Shown: piece by piece, positions 1 to 12,866 of the stretch
Numbering within the stretch: the first letter of the stretch is position 1
How the letters are laid out: each line of letters opens with the position of its first letter
From: Epiperipatus broadwayi
Taxonomy: Eukaryota; Onychophora; Udeonychophora; Euonychophora; Peripatidae
Length of the DNA: 64,000 nucleotides
Direction of reading: 5' to 3'
NCBI GenBank assembly: GCA_028023455.1
Contig: JAQFVV010006199.1
Span: 6,456,972-6,520,971 of the forward strand
Notes under the pieces: generated by a model
The model's input: the letters and a program-made list of their open reading frames with translations, nothing else
Told to the model about the DNA's origin: nothing
The model's database searches: none
Program-made: the position numbers and the translations under genes

Positions 1-1020
1 TCAATGTGTCAATGTGATTCATTGTGCTGGAACCATTTTTTAATCCATCTTGATCTTTTGATTGGTTAAAATCCAAAGTTTGCTGTAGACAAGATAAAAA
101 TTTTATACAAGCAGATAAAAATCTGATAGGTTTGAATTTTTAATGTCTTCTTTATCACCATAATTTTTCTATTTATTCACCTGCTTCTTTTAAGATATTG
201 ATTATAACTTCATTACCTTTCCTTCTTTATAGATTTAATTGTATATTTCATTTTTTCATTCAAAATTCTGGACAATTCTGAAAATGTAGTAATTGTTGTG
301 AATACTTTTTCTTGTTGTTTATTTTTATATAATTCTTTATAGAACTCTTCCATATATTTCATGATGTCATTTCTTTTTTGGTAATAGTTCAATCTTTTGT
401 TTTTATTACAGAAATAAGTTTCCTATCAATACCAAGTTGTTTTATATTTTTGATACTTTTATTCACATTTTTAGCTTTCATTGCTAATTCATAATTATAT
501 TTTCTTATAATAATATTTAATTTTTTTGTATCATTTTACAAATTTCTAGATATTCAATCCTTTTTAATGGATCATCTTTACATATTTTCATTTTTTTTCT
601 TAGTAAATTGTTTTGTCTCAGCAGAAATTTTAGTGATCAATACCAGCTAATTTTGTTGCAGTATTTAAAAGTGTGTCAAATTATTTTTCTATTGATTTCA
701 TTCAAATCTAAATCATGTTCAAAATCTGTTAATATTTGAAAATGATTTGCAAGTTCCAATTTTTTTGTCTCTCTAGTTTTGCATTAACATGTACACCTCA
801 CTAATCAATGATCACTTCCTGTATTAATTTATTAAGAATATTATAAACTTAAAACACATATTTTCTATTAGTCAAAATATAATCCAATTCTGCTATACTC
901 TCACTTGATTGAATTTATGTTCTTTTTCATTTAGTATTTTTCTCAATGAAAGAATTCATAATTTTTTTTTTCTTTTTCTGAAAATTTTATTATCATAATC
1001 ACATTTACCCACATCACTTT
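1..1020 (-). pseudogene. Decayed LINE relic (endonuclease end to RT start), cut by window edge
   Basis: Read on the minus strand, frame-hopping translation gives pieces in the order expected for an RTE-like LINE. The first is an endonuclease-like 'ELDYILTNRKYV' block near 830-900. A lysine-rich linker follows. An RT entry motif resembling 'GxxxGSSTMNHIDTL' lies at about 1-45, where LINEs of this type usually have GFRKG-STxDHI. The region is broken by many stops and frameshifts and no frame stays open for long. The rest of the RT would lie to the left of the window. The family assignment is by motif only. It could belong to the same lineage as the relic at 57.9-59.5 kb. I infer an old, dead copy. 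Confidence 0.5.
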
Positions 1021-1036
1021 CATCTTATCAATTCTA

Positions 1037-1121
1037 GCAAGTAGTTGGTTGCAGACGGTTGTGGGTTCGCGTCCCGGCCGATGCTATGACATATGAAAAA
1101 AATAAAAATAAAAAATAAAAT
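1037..1121 (+). mobile_element. tRNA-derived SINE, 5'-truncated copy 1
   Basis: The 3' half of a short tRNA-like SINE. A Pol III B-box-like GGTTCGCGTCC lies at 1064-1074, followed by the family tail GATGCTATGACATATG and an A-rich tract. It matches the complete copy at 12748 from the B-box to the tail. The 5' half with the A box is replaced by unrelated sequence. Confidence 0.75.
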
Positions 1122-4100
1122 GTTGTCATCAAATGGCAGCTTGGGTCCACAATCAGTGGATTTTTAGCACCTTCCACTTTTGACTGCCAATGGCTGTTTT
1201 GGCTGGCAACTTTACAGACTTTTGGGAATAAGAACCATAATTTAGTTTTGTCTGTCATGTATGTAAATATCTATTTTAAAAAAATTCATTCACACATATA
1301 TTCATGTGCCTTTAGGAAAATTAAAGTTATATTAACTGAAAAGAAAGATCATGGTGTTTCTTGATTTTAAACTCACAAGTGAACAATCACATTGTTTAGT
1401 GAACAATCACATATTTTTATAAATTATATGATTAATCATATGATAATAACAATTGCAATGATAAGAATGGAACACACATTAGGAATTTGCCCTGCTTGTT
1501 TTTTTTTAAAACCAAAAAGGAATCAAAGGGTTTTCTTCAGTTAATAGTAAACGTTTTTATCAAATGAGCTTTCAAATATATTTTGAACAATTTTTATCAT
1601 CTCTTTCATTATTATAAAGAAGAGTGATTTAAAGATTCTATTAAAAATATTGTTTTTATATTTGTTTATTAGAAGGTATTATTACTAAAAATTGTAGGAC
1701 ACAGTACAGAATATATATATGATAAAATATACAGACTTTAAAGTAATGTTTGGACTTTTTTAAACTAGATAAAATGTTTACACAGAGGCAAAACTCTCCA
1801 CACAGTAGTGCCAGTCAGTGCAAGCCAGAGTAATCAATGGATGCATTAACCTCATTTATTTCATTAAAAGATAAAAACATAAACTAAAAAATACAAGTAT
1901 AAGTTTGTGAGTAGTAAATACATTTTTCTCCCTTAAAATATATATATAACTTAAAGTTTAAACTGTAAAACCTTAATAATGAAAGTCAATTCAAATAAAT
2001 AATTGTTTTAATAAAATTAAAATATTAAAATGATTATTTTAAGTAATTCATATATACACCTATAAAATGATTATTTTTAAATCATTTGTATATATATAAT
2101 GATAATTATTTAAGTTGACTAACCTTAAAAAATCAAGATTTAAACTTGGAGATAACCTTAGGCTAAGTCACATCTTAGCAACTAAACACAAAGGAAATAA
2201 CATTTAGAATTCAATTGTACAATTATTAATTATAGTAATTTCAACAATAATTGAATACGAAATTGTGAAATCAAATAGTATATTTAAAACATAATACTGG
2301 AAGTCTATTCTACTATAAAAGCTGGATCAAGTAATTTCAAAATTAATCCTATCTTTTGCCAATGAACTAGCCACTATGCATAGTCATTTTACTGTAGTCG
2401 AATTCCAAACATTTTAAAAGATGGATTAATAATTTGAAGAAATCTTCTTGTTGATAAAATTTTTATTAGAGAGGAACTCTACTTTCACTCAATAAAAAGA
2501 GTAAATAAATTACTCTTTAGTATTATCAATTATAATTTCAAAATGAAATTATATATATTTTTATTTATTAATTAAAGGAACTCATAATAAGATCATTCTA
2601 AATTGGAATTATAAAGAAGATAAATTTCATAAAAAAAATATTTATATATGTAAATTAAATTATATTAGAAGATAATAAGTATATAAAATGTCTTGTGAGT
2701 AAAGACCATTTTGCCATAGGATTGAATGCTATTGTTTGATCTGAAAATAATGTAATTGTTTATTCCTACTGAAATGCCTAAACTATATGGTACTTCATCT
2801 ACATAATTAAAAATGCAATTTCAATTTATATTGAAATAATTTATGGAAGATGTCAACATCATATAAGAGGAAGAATTCTGAACAACAGAGTATATTAATT
2901 GACTCACCAAAGATTGATAACCAGGGGATAAAGAACTTTATCCTTAATGAACATTAAGAACTTTACCCTTAATGGTCATTACTTCATAAATTATGGAAAT
3001 GAATAGGACAATACCACAAACTTTTAATATATCTTATTGTTATGTGTGTCATCAGCTTCGGACATCTAATTTTATTTTCTTTGCTTCCAAAATCCATTTA
3101 CATTAAAATAGTCCATTTAAGAAAGTTATTAGATGAAGAGAAATAGAAAGATCATTGATTTAAATATTTTTTAAAATAAAATTTAGATCTTCCCTATAAA
3201 GCGACTTGACCGATGTAAAAATAACTTAATATGGGGGTAAGATTTTATTATTCTTCGTATTGATTTCATTCTTGACAGAACATGATTTTTTTGTTTATTA
3301 CTAAAATAATTAACTTAGTAATATTTGTTTATTATTCTTTGTGTAAATGATTAACATCCTTGGGTGAAAGATCTTTTATTTTATAATAATGATTACACCT
3401 AGAAGGGGGTTCTTATAAAATTGGAATTCTTATACAAGGATTGGATAGTATAAAATCTTTAATTATACATACAATATTTGTATTAAATTTAGCTAGTTAG
3501 TATTATTATAATTTTTTTTGTTGAATTTATAAAATTTTATTGTTTTTACAATTTATTAAAATTTGGTCATGTTATGATACAGATCTTCTATGGGATATGG
3601 GAAGGTATTATTTTAATTTGATATTGTAAAATAGTAGAAATATATATAAAGCACTTATTATATTTTTTATTTATTTGAAATAAATTTAAATTGTTATCTG
3701 TTAATAAATATGTTAACGTTTGTTTTAAATTCAAAGAGGTCTCTGATTTATTTTAATTATTTATTTATTTTTTGAAATAAATAAGATATGAATATACATA
3801 TACATATATCACACTAATTTAATATCTTGATAATTTGGTTGAAATTAATTTTAAAATCAATTAAATTATATTAAGTACTATTACTAATGTAGAATATTGA
3901 TGGGAACTCCTGAAGAGAGTTAAATGTAAAAACTACCATGAGTTCGAGTACTGAGCATAACAGAACCATCCACAAAGGTGAAGATTAAATAAATTAATCT
4001 AAATTGCATCTGTATTGAATATTTAATTTTAAATTATCTTGTTTGAAATGGATTCAATCTTGGATTAAAGTTAAAGTGTATCCTTCATAACATCCTATAT

Positions 4101-5925
4101 GAAGACCCTAAATCTGATTACAGTTAAATTTGACCACTTTGATTCCTTTAGGGAATCTGTATAGTATTTATAGATGGGATTATATTTTAAGTTAAGATTT
4201 ATTTCATATGCATGGAATATAAGAGTTAAATTTTTCTAAATTCAAATTTATATTTCATAGTTTAATAATTATAATTTTAATTACAAAATATTATGTTCTT
4301 ATTCAGTGATTATAAATTATTTTTGAATATAATTTATAAATATTAAGAGTCTAAAAGTACTACATTTAGCAAGTATTTTTATTTTATTTTATTAAAATAA
4401 TGTGAGCAAATAGGTAGATTCATGTTTATTATATTTTATTTCAACTATTTTTTTATATAAAGATTAGGAATTTCATCGACTCTCTTGTATTTTGAAAATT
4501 ATATATGTATCACAACATCTTTTGGGTTACACAGAGATACATATTTCAGATTAAGCAATATTATAGGTGAATTTCAAAGTATAATCATTTATTTAATTAA
4601 AATTAAATATAAATAGTGAACATGTTGTATAATATATAATTGGATCTTATATATATATATTAAATGTTTATAGTTTATTTGTCATATATTTTTTTAAATT
4701 TATATTGATCGCTAATAAATTTTGAATTAATTTAAAACAATTAATCTTGCTTAGTTGTCATTTAATTTTACTATGCAAATTTGTTGATAGTCATGATATT
4801 TACATATTGATTTATATCACATAATTCATTATAAGTAATAAAACAGTTCGGAAGTTAAACTACTGGCTTGGTAAGTGTGTACAATCGCATATTTTTTTGT
4901 AGTGAATTTAATATTTTGTTATTTAGACCAGGTATAGATTGTTATGTGGTAATAAATTAATTGATTGGGTACTATTAGATATTTAATAAGTAATTAGAAA
5001 TTTATTATAATTATTTTGTTAGGTATATATAACAATTATGTTAGTATAGAAATTTAGATTTGAATAATCTGTAATGTACAAATATAATAATTCCTGAAGA
5101 TAAAGACAATTGTAATTGGATATTCATATATTTATTGGGTGAACATTATATTAAGTTAGTATTTAATTACAAAGATGGTAATCTTATTATATTATAAAAT
5201 TGTATGTATCAAAATCGGTACTTGAAATATATAAATAAAGTGATTTGCTTTAATTATGTTTGATGTTTATTGATAAAGATTGTAAATTTAGTTTAAATAC
5301 TAGGTTTTAATATTGGCATTTGATCATAATAAAACTTCAATAATCTTTTGTATAGTATAATAATTATAATTTAAAATTTGATAATTTAGTTTTAGTAGAT
5401 TGAAGAATAATTTGTTGCAATCTGCTAATTGTATTTGAATAAGCATCAAATGAGAATCCACTGTTTATTTCATATTGTTATGATTGGATATTGTAAATTT
5501 TGAGGTTATTTAAAAGTGTTGAGTTTATTTTATATTATTATAAGTTGGTGAAGTTTGTGAGATATGCTAGATTAATTGATTTTATGCTGTATAGTTTAAT
5601 ATTTAAGATTTTTTTATTTTATTTATGATTTAATGTTATGAATTTATAGGATTTTAGGGGGAAAAGTTTTATATACATATTAAGGATAGATTAATGTGCA
5701 TAAATTTATAGATAATAAAACCTTGGTATCATTATTAAATATTTGATTTTATTGTAATCATATTCGATAAGAATATACTAATATTAATGAAATAGCATTG
5801 CTGAATTAGAATTATTTTATTTAATTTGGATATAATTAGAGATTAACTATTGGGAAATACTTTATGTTGATATAATTGATGTTTTAAGTTTGTAGATTAT
5901 TCTAAAGTATTTGTTTCCTATCCTT
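1122..5925. other. AT-rich sequence without recognisable genes
   Basis: About 4.8 kb of AT-rich DNA with short A/T runs and (AT)n patches. I read both strands for coding remnants and found only short open stretches without family resemblance. The one discrete structure is a small 25-bp duplication at 2931-2980, listed separately. Confidence 0.6.
2931..2980. repeat. 25-bp tandem duplication
   Basis: Two adjacent 25-bp units, 2931-2955 and 2956-2980, each starting AAGAACTTTA and ending with a CATT. They differ at a few positions. No gene context. Confidence 0.7.
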
Positions 5926-6595
5926 ATAATTCTCATTTTGTTATAAATAGCTTATAAATTCACAGGGCATATTAAGATTATTATTTTATCCATTCATGAT
6001 AACATTGAACATTTGGGATAAATTCATATCATTATGAATAGTGTTTTAATTCATAAAGAATATTAAAGTTTATCTTTCTCATCTTTTGTCATTATGTTTA
6101 TTGTATTAAAGTGATAGTGACATTTGGTTATATTATCTTCATTTCCAATTCATTATAAATAGTGCTCATATTCTAAAACAATTTGAAATATTGGTTTTAT
6201 TTAGGTACAATATGTTATGAATGCTATTCAAATCAGTGGTATTATAGCAAAGATTATCATTATTATTTTATTTTGTTATAAATGATGCAGACACATGGCT
6301 TTATAAAAAGGCCGAATTAGGTATTAGCTTGTCATTCATTAGTTGATAGTCATCTTGACTCAGTTCATTATTTTCATTCTATTACAAATGACATTACAAA
6401 TCTTGGGCATTATTAAATTGGGATTGTACTTTCTTGGTTCATATTTTATTTTGTTATAAGTGGCAACCAATAATTAGGTTATAACAAAGGTTCTACTATT
6501 CTCTTCATTTATTCCATCACAAATGGCATTTAATTTTAGCGGACATATTTTATTTGGGTACAAATGCCACCCAAATCTGTGGGGCTATTAAACAA
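5926..6595. repeat. Degenerate short-period tandem array (about 60-75 bp units)
   Basis: A motif of the form 'TTTTGTTATAAATGGCA' recurs roughly every 45-100 bp, most often 60-75 bp, near 5934, 6022, 6152, 6206, 6268, 6372, 6447, 6512 and 6555. It is often followed by a '-CAAATCTTGGGCATATTAA' type segment. The units are strongly diverged, so exact boundaries are uncertain. Weaker units may extend left to about 5460. It looks like an old minisatellite or satellite remnant. No ORF runs through it. Confidence 0.5.
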
Positions 6596-6674
6596 GAGCT
6601 TAGCAAACTTTTATTCAGTTATATATATATAAATAAAAATTTTCCTAGCAGTTAATATTGTATAATATCTAAAT

Positions 6675-7420
6675 TAACATCCATACACTGGTTTATTGAG
6701 CACATAAAATACTCTCAATTCAAAGCACAAAACTCTTGAAAAGATTTTTTATTCAAATTTATTTATATAGGCAGATCTGAAGCACTTTAGAAAAAGAAAG
6801 AAAGCATGAAGTTTGTTAAATTGATGATGTTATTTCTTTAAAGCTATATTTCAGATTGCTTTATATTGTTTTAATTAATATTTGTGAAAGTTTTCAATTT
6901 ACAGCCTACCAATGATAAATCAAATAATGAAATATGTAAATATAAACTTTTCAAGCAGTTAATGTTATATAATAACTAGGTTAATACCCAACACTGGTTT
7001 ATTGAACATGTGGATTACTGTTTTCCAAAAGTTTATCTTGGGCTTTGGATTGAGAATATTTCATGTACTCAATAAACCAGTGTTGGGATGTTAATCTAGT
7101 TATTATATAATATTAACATCTGGGAGAAGTTTATATTTACATATTTCATTATTTGATTTCGTATTGACTGACTGTAAATTGAAAATTTTTACAAATATAA
7201 ATTAAAACAATATAAAGCAATTTGAAAAATAGCTTTAAAGAAGTAACATGATTAATTTCAGATCATCATGCTTTCTTTCCAATGTGCTTCAGATTTGCCT
7301 ATATAAATGAATTTGGGTAAAAAGGATAAATATGGTATGTTCTTATCTTTCCAAAAGTTTTATCTTGTGCTTTAGTTTGAGAGTATTTCACATGCTCAAT
7401 AAACCAATGTTGGGGTATGC
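6675..7420. repeat. Long imperfect palindrome, arms about 370 bp
   Basis: The sequence from about 6675 to 7040 recurs as its reverse complement from about 7050 to 7420. Both arms carry a module containing 'CACTGGTTTATTGA' at the outer end and again at the centre, so the module occurs four times: near 6690 and 6995 direct, and near 7075 and 7400 inverted. The intervening arm sequence, such as AGGCAGATCTGAAGCA near 6770, is also found inverted near 7290. This resembles a fold-back element or two MITE copies inserted head to head. No coding potential was seen. Confidence 0.75.
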
Positions 7421-8207
7421 AACATTTATAAAAATGGCCAACATTTATGATAATGAGAAAAAAACTAAAAGAATAAGAATTAGTTAGTTTAACAAAATAT
7501 TCTTACTTACTTTGTAAATAAATATATCTGTCAAAAAAATTATCCAAAAATATATCATAGTACTTTAGTCAAAATAATGCAGTTTCACTCTATTATATAT
7601 ATACACTGCTTATGCAAGAATTCATCATAAAACAATTAATCATTATAAACTATCTATTCTAGTGATTATTTGAAAAAGTTAAGCATTAAAATAATGAAAA
7701 CCATCTTTCATATAAAATAAAACAAGATTCACACTGGAGGGGGGGGTATTCACTATATTATTAAAAATAAATCATAAATACATAATAAATTATATTAAAA
7801 ATAAATTTGTCAACATGTACATCATATAATGTAAAATATAATTTACTTATTTCATTTTATTATATAGTTGTATAATTGCAAGGCCATTTAAAGCAACGTC
7901 TTTTGATAAATATGAAAATCCTTGCCAAAAAAAAAGTTTCATATATTATATATGTGTTTCAAAAATATTTATTATATTAATTAAAACAATTTTTTTTACT
8001 TCCTTCGTTTTCTTTTAATGTATTCATAATTACAATAGGATACCAAGATCATGTCAAGTAGTATGGTAATCAGGTTTTTTTCAAATCATGGGGAGAAAGA
8101 TTATTAAGTTTTAATGTTTATATTATTTTAAAAAGTTCAATCACATAAGGAAGTGTACTAAAAATAAATTAGAAAATATATAGTTAAAATACAATTTTAC
8201 TTGCTTT

Positions 8208-8305
8208 ATTTTTTTAAAAGTGTTAACAATATGCATAATAGGATACCAGTGTCATTATTTTTTTAAAAGTGTTAACAATATGCATAATAGGATACCAGTG
8301 TCATT
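8208..8305. repeat. 49-bp perfect tandem duplication
   Basis: Two adjacent copies of a 49-bp unit, 8208-8256 and 8257-8305, each containing GTGTTAACAATATGCATAAT. They are essentially identical, so the duplication is recent. Confidence 0.85.
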
Positions 8306-8340
8306 TCAATCAAAATCTTCACTAAAAGGAAAGATTTCAC

Positions 8341-8604
8341 ATTGTTTATTTATATATAATATTTAGTGAATTAAATGTGAAGGTATTTAAAGCTTCATGC
8401 TCTTGGTTCAAAATGCTTGAGTCTATCTTATTTATATATAAATTTAAGTAGAGAAGAAGGTAGGTTCCATCTTTTTCTCATAAAATATCTGCCTTGTGTT
8501 TTTGAATTAGGAGTTCTCTGTGCATTCATTATTACATCTGATTGGCAGTCATATAAGCATTTTTAAGATGCATCTGGCAAAGGTTTCAGCCTTTCATATT
8601 ATTA
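8341..8604. repeat. Repeat P, copy 1
   Basis: This 264-bp segment recurs in the same orientation at 9497-9755. Shared landmarks include TATAATATTTAGTGAATTAA, TTCAAAATGCTTGAGTCT and GGTTTCAGCCTTTCAT. Both copies flank the Q repeats. It has no coding content. Confidence 0.8.
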
Positions 8605-8714
8605 TATCATCTGCTTGCACTTAAGAAATTAATATATTTACATTTGTTACAATCATTTCATTAGATTTAAAAATTACTACATAGTAAATTGAAAGATTTC
8701 ATGTTGTTTATTTA

Positions 8715-9360
8715 TAAGTAAATAAGCATTTATTTTTATATGACGCTATGCATACAATTGTATACATTCAAAGATCTGCCTTTCAAGCTAATTGTGCATG
8801 TGTCTTCTGTGAGTGTTAAATAATAAATGAATACTTCACTATACAATACAAGATATAGTATTTATGCAGGAATAAAAGGAATCCTCTTATTCCTACAACT
8901 CAAATTCTTTTATATGAGCAAATCTGAAGTACTGTTGTGTAAAGCATGAGAGTAGAATTCTCACTTTAAATTACTATCTATGATGTTGTAATGAATGACG
9001 TCGGTGAAATTGTCTAGAATTTACTAGATGTCACTCTAAGTGAAACTTAATTATGAGTAAATAGGCATTTATTTTTATATGACGCTATGCATACAATTGT
9101 ATACATTCAAAGATCAGCCTTTCAAGCTAATTGTGCATGCATCTTCTGTGAGTGTTAAATAATAAATGAATACTTCACTCTACAATACAAGATATAGTAT
9201 TTATGCAGGAATAAAAGGAATCCTCTTATTCCTACAACTCAAATTCTTTTATATGAGCAAATCTGAAGTACTGTTGAGTAAAAGTGAGAGTAGAATTCTC
9301 ACTTTAAATTACTATCTATGATGTTGTAATGAATGATGTCGGTAAAATTGTCTAGAATTT
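8715..9360. repeat. Repeat Q, two direct copies
   Basis: Copy 1 is 8715-9022 and copy 2 is 9055-9360, each about 307 bp and nearly identical. Both start near AGTAAATA-GCATTTATTTT, include GACGCTATGCATACAATTG and end with TTGTCTAGAATTT. A 32-bp spacer separates them. A diverged partial copy at 29092-29230 shows that Q is an interspersed family and not only a local duplication. Confidence 0.85.
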
Positions 9361-9361
9361 A

Positions 9362-9496
9362 AGTTGTAGGAATAAGAGGATTCCTTTTATTCCTGCATAA
9401 ATACTATATCTTGTATTATAGAGTGAAGCATTCTTTTATTATTTAACACTCACAGAAGACGCATACACAATTAGCTTGAAAGGCTGATCTTTGAAT
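9362..9496. repeat. Inverted partial copy of repeat Q
   Basis: 135 bp that are nearly the exact reverse complement of 9104-9239 within Q copy 2, with about 120 bp between the arms. The pair would form a long, almost perfect hairpin if transcribed. It abuts repeat P copy 2 directly. Confidence 0.85.
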
Positions 9497-9755
9497 GTTG
9501 TTTATTTATGTATAATATTTAGTGAATTAAATATGATGTTTAAAGTTTCATGCTATTGGTTCAAAATGCTTGAGTCTGGCTTATTTATATATAAATTTAA
9601 ATAGAGAAAAAGGTGGGACTATATTTTTTTCGTAAAATCTCTGCCTTGTGTTTTTGAATTGAGAGTTCTATGTGCAATCATTATTACATCTGATTGGCTG
9701 TCATATAAGCATTTTTAAGGCGCATCTGTCAAAGGTTTCAGCCTTTCATGTTATT
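9497..9755. repeat. Repeat P, copy 2
   Basis: Direct repeat of 8341-8604 with scattered substitutions. Together the block reads P, Q, Q, inverted Q, P. Confidence 0.8.
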
Positions 9756-12734
9756 AACAATAATTATGCTAAAAAGATTAAAAAGCTTTACTTATAGTAC
9801 AAAACAAATTATCCACTTAATAAAGTACATCAAAAATAAATTAGAAAATATATACTATGTTTAGGTAAAATATGTTTTAAGTTGATTTATTTGTATTTAA
9901 TGTATTCATGATTACAGAATATTGGTAATATTATTTAAGAAATCTAGTTACTGCATTTGATAAAATATTTAAATGAGGGGGGGGGGGGTTACAGCAAATG
10001 TATTGTGTTTAATAATAGGTAGTTTATTATTTACAAATCAGTATTTTTGTAATATTATTTATATTAATAATATTTATTCATTAATTATAATTGATTTTTA
10101 TTTTTACTATTTTTTTTAATAAGATATTTTAAATTTGTGCTATATTTTAAATGAATTAATTTTTTTGCCCTAGAAGACTGATATATTTAATTATTTTTTA
10201 TATGAGATTTTTATTTAAAATTACTTTTTGAGAATACATTATTCTCATAATTTAGAGTAAATTGTAATATGAATTTCATATTTTTAAAATCTATTTTTAA
10301 CATTGCTTTAAAATTGTCAAGCATTATTAATTAAGACAATTATCTAATGAATAAAAAGTTTTATAATAATTATAATCTAAAGAAATTTTATAATAAAAAT
10401 AAAACTTTTACAATTGACAGAGATGTTGTTTTTTTTTTAATATGTAAATAATTGGTACTTATGAGTTTTTCTGTAAACCAAGATAGCAAGCAGCCCGTAG
10501 TTTTGATAAATGTACAGTTTCAAAGACCTATAATCTAACAAAGATGTTTTAGTTGTTAAATTAAAACAAAATTAATAAATCAATTGTTAAATTTAAAAAA
10601 GGAAATACATTCTGATACATTTCATTAAGAAGTTTTATATCAATTTTTTTTATACTTATAATGTGGAATACAATGAGATGCTTTTAACATTGTTATACCT
10701 CAGTTCAATTCAGCATGTTTCTTTTTGCCAGCAATTTTTATTTGGTAAATTGTCACAATGATAAAAATTTGGGACCTTCTTGACACAGAACATAATGTGG
10801 TGAATTATTTCCAAAAGTACAAAATCCTGATCTCTTTGAAAGTGTGTGTTAATAATCACAATATGATTGTATGCTACCAATGTGAATAAAGTATAAATAT
10901 TGTATTTATATTTTTTTCATTTTCTGTTAATAAGTTAATCCAAAAAAAGCAAAAAAAATAAACTGTTATTAATTTTTTCACAATGATTTCTTTTTTAAAA
11001 ATAACAGTAATAAAAAATGAAATGTAAATATTAAATATGAGGTTTGCTAGCAGGCATTTTTTTGTAAACATTTTTGGAGGCATCCGAAACTGTAGATTTA
11101 TCAAAAATACGAGCAGCCATCTTGGTTTACTGGAAAACTCACAAGTACTACATAGTTTTATATTTACTATAAAATCTATAGTTTATTCATTAATCAATGC
11201 ATTATATATTTTGTATTTTCTGAATAATCAATTAAAATTTATTCAAGCTTAGTATTTTTTATCTAATTTTCTGAAACTAGATGGATCTTCAAAAATAAAT
11301 TTGTTTGCTATTTAAATCATTTTGTTATTAGCATCATAAGTAATTATGTATCATTTCAAACAGTGGAATTGGTCTGATGAGTGACTACATTGACAATAAA
11401 AATATAGCTATAATATATTTTCTTCTCATGGGCATCAAACTAGATTTAAGTATTCAAAAAGAAATTAATAGCTTTTTGAAGGATAGTGTTTAATTACTGA
11501 TTTGACTCTCATGTATGTTATAGTGTCATCATTTACATCTCAATAGCAAAATGAGACACACACCCCTTCATCACCAGTTTATTTTATATCAAGAGTTAAG
11601 CAAATAATCTTTCTTCATCATCAACTAAGCAAGTGCTCTTTTCCCGAGTTAGCTGTTTATAAAGATTGTCTTTACATAAGAATATTTATTTAAAATATTG
11701 TATGGTCACATTATATATTTTTTTCTTAAACAATTTAGAATGTAATTATAATTTTGACCTAGGCTATCACACTTAATTCGTTTTCATTGTTTTTGTTTTT
11801 ATTTTTGTTAAATTATTTGAAATATCTATTTCATTTCTGTTGAATCATTTCTTTGCAGCATCATATAAATAGTTTTTCTCTACGAAAGAAGGGTGACTAT
11901 ATTTCGACAATTTAAAGAAGAAGAAAAAGGGGGAGAATAATTGATATGAAATCACTGGAATGGGAAATTTTTAAAATGGTTTGAAACTTACTAATTCTCT
12001 TTTTCTTCTTATTGAAAATCAAAATTAATAACCCCATATTTATCATCTAATAAAATAAAAATTGACTCAGTAATATGATTTTTAAATTTTTACTGAATTA
12101 ATGTTAACAGTCTTTGACTTTTATTGATTATTCTAAAACAACTTCTAATTATTTGAAGTTATTTAAAACTCATTCTCTATTAGTGAGATATCAATATTAT
12201 ACAACTGTACTTGATTTGCAAAAGAAATGTTACCATGACAACTCTCTTATGAGCTAAGAAATGTGAAAATATTAAAAAAAAAAAAAAGTGCAATATAGAA
12301 ATTTTATGTAATTGAAAAAAAAAAAAAAACAAATTACATTTTTTTGATAGATATATTTTTAAGAAATTATTACAATATTGCTTTAGATAGTTAAGTCAAA
12401 ATATATTCTTTGTTAAAATGTTTTTAACGTTTATTCATTATTGTTATATTCAGGTGTTAAAAATCAAAGACTTTCGGTCATTAATAATATTACCGACATT
12501 TTTAGCAAGATATTAAATGACAGAAACTTCTACATAACTGAAATATTTTGTAAAATAAACTTTAATCTTTTTTGAGATAATACTTATTTGATTCTTACTA
12601 GTTTTGTAGAGTGTATATTTCATATAATAATTAAGTGTATGTGTGCGTCTATTTAAACAATGCAATTTAAAAATTTATAACAAAAATAATTCAATATTGG
12701 CTCAGAAATAGATTTTCTGCTATAATATTGAGTT
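9756..12734. other. AT-rich sequence without recognisable genes
   Basis: About 3 kb of AT-rich DNA. It contains a run of 12 G at 9977-9988 and several long A runs near 12270-12330. Short open frames here show no family features and look like chance. Confidence 0.6.
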
Positions 12735-12747
12735 AAAATTATGAGTT

Positions 12748-12853
12748 GTCTTGCACTGGTGGTCGAGAGGTCAGCGCGACTGCCTTCCACTTACAGGCAG
12801 TTGCCCGGGTTGCGGGTTCGCGTCCCGGCCGATGCTATGACATTTAAAAAAAA
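12748..12853 (+). mobile_element. Full-length tRNA-derived SINE with 13-bp target-site duplication
   Basis: A short SINE made of little more than a tRNA-like head. A box TGGTCGAGAGG (12760-12770) fits TRGYNNANNNG. B-box-like GGTTCGCGTCC lies at 12815-12825. The ends GCACTGG and CCGATGC can pair as an acceptor stem with one mismatch. The anticodon region contains GCCTTCCA, as in tRNA-Gly(UCC), but the loop is enlarged. The tail is GATGCTATGACATTT plus an A run. A perfect 13-bp duplication AAAATTATGAGTT flanks it (12735-12747 and 12854-12866), so both ends are defined and the insertion is fairly recent. Transcription would be by RNA polymerase III, and mobilisation would depend on a LINE elsewhere. 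Confidence 0.9.
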
Positions 12854-12866
12854 AAAATTATGAGTT

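Noticed and set aside
9977-9988. Run of 12 G as a regulatory or G-quadruplex element
   Set aside because: It is a single homopolymer run in AT-rich DNA, more likely a slippage product. No further G-runs are close by.
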